Source: Maratus speciosus
Lineage: Eukaryota; Arthropoda; Arachnida; Araneae; Salticidae
Length of the DNA: 64,000 bases
Direction of reading: 5' to 3'
NCBI GenBank assembly: GCA_963932465.1
Contig: OZ010795.1
Location: 524,525,451 to 524,589,450, forward strand
The notes under the pieces are model-generated. The model was not told the DNA's origin. It ran no database searches and was given only the letters and a program-made list of their open reading frames with translations. Every line of letters starts with the position of its first letter. Within the stretch, counting starts at the first letter, position 1. Shown piece by piece: positions 54,905 to 64,000 of this stretch. A program made the translations under genes and the position numbers.

Positions 54905-57569
54905 TAGGGTGGAGCGAAAAAAATTAATCTTTAAAAATCAAAAACGGGTAGGTGCCAAAAGTTGCCTTTATACTAGTACATAAAGTGCGTGAAATTTTAC
55001 GGCTGAAAAAAAATGGCTTGAGTCTGCGCTTTTGGTCCAAAAGTCGAAATTTTGTGCAAAATTTGACATTTTTTCAAAAAAAAAAAAAAAAAAATCCTAT
55101 AGAGATGGTTATTATTTAAAAGTGTTACTTAAACCTTTGTTATGAACGACTTAACATATTTAAACGATAAAACGATATCTTTATTTTCTATAACTGGAGC
55201 AAAATTGACAACTTTCGGTAAAAAGGGACGTTGAAACTTTGTTGTGTCATTCAACGAATTGTTGTTTAGAATACAGCTCTTACCTAGTTGCTTTCAAAAC
55301 TTCCCAGGACATCTATCTCGACCACGCTATTATCTGAACACAATGTTTTATTTATACTTTGAATTGTGATTTTTTTTATCAAGTAATGGCATAAGTTTTA
55401 AATGTATCAACCTAGTCCATCTCTTTTTTGTATCCACAGACTTTGGATGCTGCTGCTGTGATCTACTTCACGTATTTTTCTACTGCTTGTGTAAGAGAAG
55501 GCAGACAATGTAATGCAGTGGCGATGATATTTATGTAATCTATTCAATCGTCTATTATCATTACCAAAATTTCACCCGATAAATGCATATTAATTAAGGA
55601 TTCTGTTACCACAACAATTTTCCAATCAATTTGATTTATATAATTATTCTCTTCAAAGTTGATAGTCGATATTTCAGATTTGCGTACGCCATCATTTACT
55701 CTCATATTTCAACTATTATATGCTAAGCAGCTAGATGTTTAATGGGATAGCGGTCGTCAGAAAGCATTGAAATTAGAATTTCCTCTGCGTATGCAAAGCA
55801 ACCATTGTTCTAAATAACTTTTTTTAGTATTTATTTTATTACGTTTTCTGTGTTGTTTAGTAGCCGAATAATATACCACGAGTTTTTAAGATTCCTTCTT
55901 TCGATGTGGATTACATTTGATGGTTAACCATCCTGGGGCCAAACTTGGATTGCATAGTACTTTTTGAGTGAACATAGAGACTCTGATGAGAAGTGAGTGC
56001 TCATTTAAAGGCGGATAATTCTGTTCATCGTTGCCATCCCTTCTGTGTGGGACATGTTTAGAATGAACCCTTACAATGGATCACATGCCACCTCAGAGTC
56101 CAGTGAATTTCCTCTGCTTCATTTATTAGACAAGATCATTGGCAGAAATTAGATTCTATCCCGAAGGGATTCGCTGGACCAATAGAAAAATCTTTGTCCA
56201 CCTGCCATTACTTTCTTGGGATTCGCTGGACCAATAGAAAAATCTTTGTCCATCTGCCATTACCTTCTTACTTCAATTTTTGAAGCCATAGAGGGAAATT
56301 TTGAAACATTATTTCCTGAAATCGGGAAAAGGGTATTCAGCACAGACCAGAAATACCTGCTAGACATGTGCAAAGTTATTTCATCAATATATTGCTCAGA
56401 AGAACTAGCGAAAAAGTTGAAGCCAAGAAACATGTCCTACGCAAGATGGCTCACATAGGCGAATAAAATATTTCGCCTTTATATAAGCACTGTTTGATCA
56501 TCAGAGTCTGTAGGTTCATTCACAATGTATGTAATCCAAGATAATGCCGCAAGATGGTTTACACCAAATGTAATCCACATCTAAAAAATGGATCTAAAAA
56601 CTTATGGTAAAATACTCGGCTACTAAATATCACAGAAAACGGCATAAACTAAATGCTAAAAAAAATATTTAGGACAATGGTTGCTTTGCTCATCGAGAGC
56701 AAATTCTTATTGCAATGCTCTTTGACGATCGCCATCACAATAAACAGCAAGCTTCTCAGCATATAAAAAAGGCAAGAGGATATAGAGTAAATGATGGCAT
56801 ACCCAAAGATGAGATATCTAAATATTGTAGTAACACAACTCCCAATCACTATACATTAACTGGATGCAATTTTGGTGAAGATAATAGAGGGCTGTATAGA
56901 TTTCATTAATTCCACTGCATTACTCTGCTTGCCTTATCATATACAAGCAGTATAAATATATATATAAAGGAGTGTTACAGCAGCAACATCCAAAGTCTGT
57001 GGATACAAAGATAGATGGACTAGGTTGATACATAGAAAACTTACGCCAGTCTTTGATAAAAAAAAATCAGAATTCAATGTATAAATAAAACATTGTGCTC
57101 AGATGGTAGGGTGGTCGAATTATGCACTGCTGTGACATGAAATGCAGCCACCTCCACGTGATAGCTCCTGGGTAGTTTTGAAAGCATCTAGGTAATAGCT
57201 GTATTCTAAAGAACAATTAGTTGTATGACACAACAGAGTGGCAATGCCTTTTTTTTACCAAAAGTTGTCAGTTTTGGTCCAGTTATACAGAATAAAGATA
57301 CCGTTTTATCGTTTAAATATGTTAAGTCATTAATAATAAAGGTTTAAATAACACATTTAAATAATAACCTTTTCTATAGGATTTTTTTTATTTTTTTTAA
57401 AAAAAAGTCAAATTTTACCCAAAATTTCGACTTTTGGACCAAAAGCGCAGACTCAAGCCATTTCTTTTCAGCGGTAAAATTTCACGGAGTTGATGTACTA
57501 GTATAAAGGCAACTTTTGGCACCTACCCGTTTTTGATTTTAAAAAAGTAATTTTTTTCGCTCCACCCTA
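54905..57569 (+). mobile_element. DNA transposon with about 570-bp TIRs and 8-bp target duplication, nested in gypsy pol
   Basis: Ends TAGGGTGGAGCGAAAAA and its inverse, flanked by TTAACTAG on both sides (54897-54904 and 57570-57577, perfect). The TIRs run about 54905-55465 and 56975-57569 with landmarks such as ACGGGTAGGTGCCAAAAGTT, CTTGAGTCTGCGCTTTTGG, AACGATAAAACG and CCAAAGTCTGTGG. Removing the element rejoins the interrupted gypsy coding frame (HTDLV to NPQFS). The interior encodes a decayed protein on the plus strand. The superfamily is not assigned. Confidence 0.9.
55900..56920 (+). pseudogene. Decayed transposase-like protein of the long-TIR element
   Basis: Best piece is 56216-56458, 80 codons: GFAGPIEKSLSICHYLLTS, FSTDQKYLLDMCKVISSIY, SEELAKKLKPRNMSYARWLT. 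Further downstream, in other frames, are RLYIST, IQDNAARWF, DDRHHNK and FINSTALLCLPYHIQAV. The TDQKYL...ARWLT pattern resembles proteins I recall as uncharacterised and recurrent in arthropod genomes, but I cannot name a Pfam family. The frame holds stops, frameshifts and a 52-bp tandem duplication (56166-56217 and 56218-56269). No intact catalytic triad can be assigned. Confidence 0.6.
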
Positions 57570-57577
57570 TTAACTAG

Positions 57578-57997
57578 GTCTGTATGACCCAAAGTGTAAA
57601 ATGACTTAGAAAATGCTTGAGCTTTATTGCACAATAATTTTATTAAACAGTCGATTTCATGTGGGAGCACGTGTTTTAAGTCAAAATCATTTGGTGACAG
57701 CTCTTGTATCCGTTTTCTTTTAATTTCCTCAGATGGTAAAACTAAATTACAATATTCATTTTCTAAATCTGAATCAAAGGAATATTTTTGAATATCGTTA
57801 TTATCTATATTAATGCACTCACGAAGAATTGTATGTTTATTCAAATGAACATCCACTTTGGATATATTCTGACATACAACTAATGGAGAATTCAAGTATT
57901 TGACATGTAAATAAACAAAAGAATTGGGGGGAATCAACTCTCTATTTACAGTTTGTACCATGTTAGAATTCAACACTTTTTCATTACTATTTTTCAA
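57578..57997 (-). pseudogene. Second gypsy-type element: protease to reverse transcriptase linker
   Basis: A 140-codon open stretch with ELIPPNSFVYLHVKYLN, DVHLNKHTILREC and LSPNDFDLKHVLPHEIDCLI, followed by FYTLGHTDLV. This is the region between protease and reverse transcriptase in gypsy-like polyproteins. It ends at the transposon target duplication and resumes at 54896. Confidence 0.75.
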
Positions 57998-58790
57998 ATT
58001 GGTGTACTTTTTACCAACACAACTAATGTCATTGTCATCTTCAGATATGACATTTTTGTCATCAGAGCACTGTAAAAAAAAAAATCTGTGAAGTTACTAA
58101 AGTTTTTCTAGGAAACTTGGATTCCTAGAACTTTTCATGTAACGGCAACAACAAAATTTCATGTAACAGACACACTTCTGTGCCGAAAATCAAAAACTCT
58201 GTAAGGTTACTAAGAATTTTTTTGGAAACTGGGATTCCGAGAACTTTTCATGTAACTCCAGACAGGGTTTACAAATAAAAGTTTAGTAAGATTACTGAAA
58301 TTTTAGCAGATTCATTTGTAAAGTTACAGATTTTTGTAGCTTTACAAAAACTAGTTTTGTAGATTTGCAGCTTTTTTCGTACAGTTACAGGTGAAAGTTT
58401 AGTAAGCATGTAACTTTACATCTGTAGAACTACAGATTTTTTTTTACAGTGAGGTAAAATTTGTATTAGTGGGAAAATAATTAGAAAACTTAGAAAAAAA
58501 CTTGAGCATGACCTTCTAAAGTTCTGATATTGAGATTCGCATTCATAAAAGAATTATCATAATTCATAGCATTATTACCAACACTATTTATAAACAAACT
58601 ATTATTTGAAAACTATAATTGTAAGGATATTATTCATAATTCTTTACCAAATGCAAATAATTATCACCAAATTTCCATTCACATTATCAAATTAAGTACC
58701 ATTATTTGTGTTAACTGACATAGAATTTTCATAAATAGGCATATTGTTTGCATCAAAATAATATGCCACTGTTATATTGTCATTATTATA

Positions 58791-59174
58791 CTAGGAATTC
58801 AAATAAAAACTGCTAGAAGACTCTTTTTGAATGTTAAAAGGCATATGTTTATCTGCAATTAATATGGATTTAAAAGTTGGAGAGATGGTTATAGAATGCT
58901 TGTTTATAAACTTAAAGCCAAGTATGGCTTCAAAATTAACATTCTTTATATCAGTAAGGTAAAAGACATGATGAAAAAAGAAATTATCTATTTTGAATGC
59001 AATCTCGATACATACGTTAAAGAAAACTTTAGAGTTTATAGTTGATACAGAAATATTTCTAGATAAACATTTATAATGGATTTTGGATTTAATGCTGTTA
59101 AAGCATTCATGATCCAACAAACTTAAAGTCTGAGCCTGTATCAAAGAGAGTTGATATCTCATTATTTTGCACAT
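58791..59174 (-). pseudogene. Second gypsy-type element: aspartic protease remnant
   Basis: Near 59140 the minus strand reads STLFDTGSDF, the DTG motif of a retropepsin, then shifts frame into SLLDHECFNSIKSK and a continuous 127-codon stretch with FEAILGFKFINKHSITISPT, the flap and hydrophobic core. The frameshift lies a few residues after the catalytic Asp. An about 600-base AT-rich region with TTACAGATTTTTGTAG-type repeats separates it from the next coding piece. Confidence 0.75.
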
Positions 59175-59472
59175 TCATAATTATACATGGAAGTGAATAA
59201 GTGTTGTCAAAAGAGCTGCAAATTATGTGTCGTTGTTGTACACAATCCTCAATTTGAGAAGAATACTTTGATTACAGATAATTTTCAGAACAGCAAAGTC
59301 TGTTCATTTTTTGCACCACTGGTGATGTATGTGTAACAGTGTTTTAAAAGGAAGTAATTGAAGAAGAATTTTTGTCAATGTGACATTCGTTTGTATTTTC
59401 ACATGAGTGTATGACCCTTACGAGTAAGGTTAGAAGAGTAGGCGGTCAGTTGGATCAAACTCCCTTACTTGC

Positions 59473-60543
59473 TTAAATAATAATTTTTATCATAATTTTT
59501 ATTTTTAGAAAACGAAGTAAAGATTTTCTTTCTCTGAGAAAAATTCGAAGAAAAATGGGAGTTTTGAGTGTGGTTGGCATTTTGCCTAGAAGAGTCAAGT
59601 AAATTTCTAAACTTGTAACATGACTCCATAACATGATTAAAACGTTCACAAGAAGCACATTGGTTAGCATTTTGTTTGTAAAAACCCTCTGAAAGGTTTT
59701 TCTTGTGAGAAAACGTGTCAAACTTTGGCCGAAAGAAAGATAGTTTTTGATCTGGCTTATGAAGAATGAAGTTTGTTTTGTTTCTAGAAGCAACGTTTTG
59801 CCTAACTGGTGAAGGAGGGTAAGTTAGACGCTTTTTTAAACAATTCTATGTCTAGGAGAATGTTCATCATGAGATACAGATGGCGGGAATGCTATTTGTG
59901 AATTTCTATAGACTTTGTCCTTTCTATGTCTGATAGGAGTTTGTTCAACAAAACTATCAGAAAGTATTTAACGTTCACCACTATTTTCATTATTCAGACT
60001 ATAAACTTGATCATAATGTTGATTAGATTTTTGAAGAGGTGGCGAATCATAGATATCCTGTAAAAATTCTGCTCATTCAAGAGATAACTCAAATGTGGAA
60101 ATGTTTTCTTCTAGAATTTTCCTTTTGATTTGCTTAGGTAAAGCTTGAATAAAATGAGTAAATTTCGAAGAGCAGCGGGAACTAACTTAGGATATACAAG
60201 TCGAAGCTGTTTAGCCAGACGATACGAAAAATTTTTAACTGACTCATTAGAATTTTAAATTTTGAAGAGACTGCAGGGCGTCAGTTTTTTTACTTGTCAG
60301 AAATTGGTTAATAAATTCTTTTCGAATGGTTTGAATGTTAGAGTTTTTAAATTGAAATTGGGTTTCAAGAAAGAAATGCAATGCACTACCCTGTAATTTT
60401 GACTTGAAAATAGTAAAACGTTCTTCGTGAGAGGAATTATATAATTCCTGCAAATCTGATAACTGATCGAAGAAAAATTACACAGTCTGAGGATTTCCAT
60501 CAAAAGGTTGAATGGTAAGGTTTAAATTTGCTTTCGGAAGCAT
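59473..60543 (-). pseudogene. Second gypsy-type element: Gag remnant with zinc knuckle
   Basis: The ATG at 60543 begins MLPKANLNLTIQPFDGNPQT, interrupted by one stop, then FFFDQLSDLQELYNSSHEER and HFFLETQFQFKN (capsid). Near 59610-59680 it reads CASCERFNHVMESC, a perfect C-x2-C-x4-H-x4-C zinc knuckle. The frame is otherwise broken by several shifts. It has the layout of a gypsy-type Gag with the order gag, protease, RT, RNase H, integrase on the minus strand. Confidence 0.82.
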
Positions 60544-60547
60544 GGTG

Positions 60548-60650
60548 ACAAATTTCAAAATAATTCTGATCAAATTTCAAGACAATTCTGAATAATTTCA
60601 AAACAATTCTGAACAAATTTCAAAACAATTCAGAAAAAATTTCAAAATAA
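60548..60650. repeat. 23-bp tandem repeat
   Basis: Four to five copies of AATTTCAAAACAATTCTGA plus a short linker, in the leader directly upstream of the gag ATG. Confidence 0.8.
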
Positions 60651-60659
60651 TGTGGTTTA

Positions 60660-62775
60660 TGAAATTAACTGAAGTGAAGTAAAAAAAAATAATTTCGTAT
60701 GAAGTCACGTTTTAAAATAATGTCATTTTAACAAAATAATGCAATAACGGTTCTCAAAATATTATTAAAACAAAATGGCATCAATCATAATAGTTCAATC
60801 ATTTAATTATAAGTAAGAAAATTATTTTTCTAAACTCATCTTATTTTCTAAACAAGATTATAAACAACCATATTTTTACTAATAAAATGTAAATATTCCA
60901 TGATAAGAACACCTTAGATTTTGTAGAACCACATAAAAAAGTTTTATTTTCAAAAACAAAATCTTACTGTAATTCTAGAATCTTTAGGATAAAATTACCA
61001 CTTCCTCATAAAATTTGCAAACATATGCATTAATCATTACCAAAATGACTTGTCAATAGCAAATAACAGGGAAAATGCAATTATATGGCAAAATTGTTGT
61101 AAATTAAATCACAGAAAAATATTAATTCGAATATTTAAGGAAGACGCTTTTTTCTAAATATCAAATATTTTAATAATAATACATTAAAACAAGTTTTAAT
61201 ATCAAAATATATTTTAATAATTGTCATGTCGTAAATGTTTCTAAAGGTTCACGGTACCAGGAAAGATGATAGAAGGTTAAGAAAAATATCATAAAGTCAT
61301 TTTAAAATACGGAAATTCTATTAATAATCAAAGAATTATGTCTCGTGATCAGTATGTATAGCATAGTAAGTACGCTGATCTGTGGCCACAAAAGACCACT
61401 GTGACATGACAGTTATTAATTAAAACAATTCAGTATTTAATTCTCACATGTTTGATAATCAAGAACAGAAAATAAAAGCAAAAGCATTACCTGTACTGAC
61501 CTGAAAAAAAACAGTAGTAGACGCATTAGTGAAGGGAAATGCACTGGCGATAATCATCTTCGAAAAATCTTTATTCGTAACGAAATTCTCTTGAAGAAAA
61601 GACATTTTATATAGTACAGCTCTTAATTATTAGATGACTTTTTTATGATGAATACAAATAAATCGATTCTTTTATGAACTCTTATTTTTGAGAAAAATAT
61701 AGTAAAATTTCTCTTGGAAATTATGGAGGCAAAAGTCTAAAAACAAAGACCAGTCATTTACATGAATTAGAATCAATTCAAAACTCCAAAAAAAAGCACC
61801 AGCAGAATGAAAATAACAGCTGCCACATATCAAATCAGCAGGATTCATGTAGTTTCATAAGAGATGCGTTATTGCATCTCCATTTGTGTAAAATATTATC
61901 AATACCGCAAACAGAAGAAATAATGCAGCCGATAAAAACCATCTTAATTCTAAAAAAACATCCTTTCACTTTTAATATTTTCGCTGCACGCACAAGATTC
62001 ATTTGTTTTCCAGAAGGGTGGATTCTGCGCTCGTTATTAGAACTCTAATGAGAGTGCGCAAGCTCTGCGTAGAAGAAGGGAGAAAAGGTTGCTGTAATAA
62101 TTGAAACACGCCAATTTGGCGGAACAAACATACAAAAGCCTTGCGTTGGCATAAATTGCAATGCTAAGGCATATAAAAACTGCTTTTAAATTAGAGGAAA
62201 TTTCATAGATTTCATTAAGATAAGATGCCAAATAGTAGTAAAATGTTACAAATTTTGAAATTACGTATTAAACTGATTTGAATATGATTAGCTAGGGGCG
62301 GGGCTACAAAGAGGAAATTACTTCAGAAATAGAAGGTTATGGAATGTTACAAAGAAATCTTTTACCGGAAGTACATATTTAAAAACCACGTTTATCATTT
62401 TTTAAATGAAACGAAATGTTATGTAAGAAAGAAAAGCTTACAAGGGAAGTTTTAAAAAGGAAGAAAATAAAATAATTTTAGAATGCGAATATTTAATATT
62501 AATGGAACAAAGATTAAAAAAATATTTTCTAAATCAAATTAAATAAAAATATGGCAGTGGTTGTGTGTAACCACAAAAATAACAGCATTTAATTGGTAGA
62601 TAACACAGATTTATGAAATTTTCTACGTAATAAAATATTTTTTCTATACATTTTGTCACTCTCGTTTTCAACGATTTTTTTTTTCAATAAGCGTTGAGAA
62701 GTTAAAAGGTAGTTTTCCACTGTCGCAGTTAAAGAATTAAAACAAAAATAAGAGAAGATACTGCAACAAACATTT
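60660..62775. other. No recognisable gene; possible 5' LTR/leader of the second gypsy element
   Basis: AT-rich DNA upstream of gag. On the minus strand GTCATGTCACAG is followed by TGGTCTTTTGTGGCCACA (near 61400), which could be an LTR end and primer-binding site. AATAAAG occurs about 180 bases before it. A GC-richer patch lies near 62030-62110. With no 3' copy to compare, an LTR is only a suggestion. Confidence 0.3.
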
Positions 62776-62777
62776 TA

Positions 62778-63315
62778 TTAACCCTTTATCTACTGACGGT
62801 ACTTATAATTACCATTAAAATAACTTTTTATAAAATTCATTTAATGCATCGATTATTGGAATTAAAGTTTAGAATGAGTTATAGAAGCATTACTTAATCT
62901 TCTTCCAAAAGCATTATTGGTTACACAAAACAAAAATATTTTTAAATGGATGATTTCTTTTGACTTTGCAACTTTTCAGCTCTCTTGACGTTTTTTTTTT
63001 TGGGGGGGGGGATTTTTCAATTCGGAAATATTCTATATTTCTATTGTAGGAACATTATATTTGTACATTTCCCAATTCTACAAAATACTAAGAAAAATAT
63101 TTAAAATAAAAGATTTATGTTGGGTTAAAAAATTTGCACAAACTCCCTATAAATTTAAATTAATTAATCATACTAAATCCTTCAATCTTACTAAAATCCT
63201 TCTAAAGTTTATTAAGTGATAATGTAAATCTCCCAATGTAGTTTCACAAATGCAAGAAAATTGCTTTAGAAGATAAAATTTTTAATAATTCATAATTCAG
63301 TACATAAAGGGTTAA
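62778..63315. mobile_element. piggyBac-like MITE, copy A
   Basis: TTAA on both sides, TIRs CCCTTTATCTACTGA and, inverted, CCCTTTATGTACTGA; 538 bp including both TTAA. It is homologous along its whole length to 46304-46839. A T/G homopolymer tract lies at 62990-63011. The C-initial TIR with TTAA target is characteristic of piggyBac. No coding capacity. Confidence 0.85.
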
Positions 63316-63348
63316 CAGAGATGTAATTAGTGTACATGCTCAAATAAA

Positions 63349-63740
63349 TTACTCAAAAGATCTTCCTCCAACTGTAATGCACGCTTCACACCTGATCGAT
63401 ACGGACTGACGCACATTTGCGAAGACACCAGACATTTCCTGAATATCGCTGGTAACAACGGCAATCCTGGTGACTAGACCCATATCAGTTTCAATGGGGC
63501 ACTCGTAGATTAGTCTTTTCATATGACCCCACAGGACAAAGTCTAAACACGAGAGAGTCTGCTATTTTGATGGCTAAGTTATGGGAGTACCTTGACCATT
63601 CCATCGCCCTGGGACACTGGAAACTATCTTTTAACTTCTCGCCACTTGCGTTCCGACTATACATTCTATGATGGAATTTGCTCTTATAGCTGCGTTCTAT
63701 CACAACGTAAAGTTTTACCCACTTTTTAAGATACACCCTG
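63349..63740 (-). pseudogene. Mariner-family transposase, internally deleted
   Basis: The upstream end is a terminal repeat (inverse of ATACACCCTGTA at 63730-63741) followed by a KSKFHHRMYSRN leader-like stretch. This runs directly into the C-terminal catalytic part TLSCLDFVLWGHMKRLIYEC, then RIAVVTSDIQEMSGVFANVR and CEACITVGGRSFE, with the stop at 63349. The N-terminal HTH and first two catalytic motifs are missing. One frameshift near 63560 and two stops remain. Confidence 0.75.
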
Positions 63741-63743
63741 TAT

Positions 63744-64000
63744 ATATGATTTTTGTTGCTGTAACTCTTGTATTTATGAACAGATTTTCATGTAATTGAA
63801 TTTTCATGCATTAAACCGTTTTAATTTATGGGTTTAACTCTTTTAGGGTCAAGTATTGTTTCTATAGCGTTAAATTCGCACCCTAATTTTCAAAATATGT
63901 TATTTGAAAATAGTGAAAGGCAATTTTACCGGGGTTTTTTTTTCGCCAAAGATTACAAAAGAATTTTTTTTTAGAAAATTCTGGTACAAATCGTTATTTA
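63744..64000. other. No recognisable gene
   Basis: AT-rich sequence to the window edge, with T and A tracts; nothing assignable. Confidence 0.5.

Overview
This window is strongly AT-rich eukaryotic DNA, almost certainly from an arthropod. The mixture of Tc1/mariner, pogo/Tigger, hAT-like and Ty3/gypsy remnants, plus long fold-back repeats built on nucleosome-sized units, would suit a chelicerate such as a spider, but that is an inference from element style and not a proof. There is one 200-base assembly gap (29804-30003). No rRNA gene, intact tRNA gene, CRISPR array or prokaryotic operon is visible. Nearly every long reading frame is a broken transposase, a broken retrotransposon polyprotein or an artefact of tandem repeats. 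The only plausible host coding sequence is a candidate two-exon, 83-codon gene on the minus strand (41277-41786) and an isolated GC-rich exon-like block (36736-36807).

Layout. 1-5330: a giant imperfect inverted repeat. Each arm is about 2.2-2.4 kb and holds a tandem array of about 146-bp units and pogo-type MITEs; the spacer is 0.7 kb. 5880-12960: Helitron-like and tandem-repeat debris, a truncated third copy of the fold-back arm, a TTAA-flanked element, and a TIR element with a second MITE nested in it (perfect 8-bp target duplication). 12966-14687: a dead Tigger/pogo transposase gene. 15869-21129: one Tc1-like transposase gene broken into three pieces by a 3.8-kb hAT-like element and a 245-bp hAT-type MITE; the large insert carries its own fold-back element. 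24547-26114: a dead mariner-family element with both inverted ends. 26928-28574: a TA-flanked TIR element.

30286-38490: a hAT-like MITE, then three tracts of one 31-bp satellite family, one of them inverted and one with a 263-bp higher-order period. 39414-40430: two more copies of the TIR family seen at 10325, one again with a nested MITE. 41277-41786: the candidate gene. 42468-45640: a gypsy element with a long gag and pol, a primer-binding site, and its integrase end missing. 45618-47843: an inverted-repeat element, a piggyBac-like MITE, and a TIR element with a tRNA-like (SINE) insert. 49767-50235: an internally deleted mariner. 51877-60543: a second, decayed gypsy-type element whose pol is split by a 2665-bp DNA transposon with about 570-bp TIRs and a perfect 8-bp target duplication. 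62778-63740: a second piggyBac-like MITE and another deleted mariner.

The genes do not form a pathway. The window records repeated waves of nested transposition. The relative order of events can be read at five nesting sites where removing the insert restores the host sequence or reading frame.
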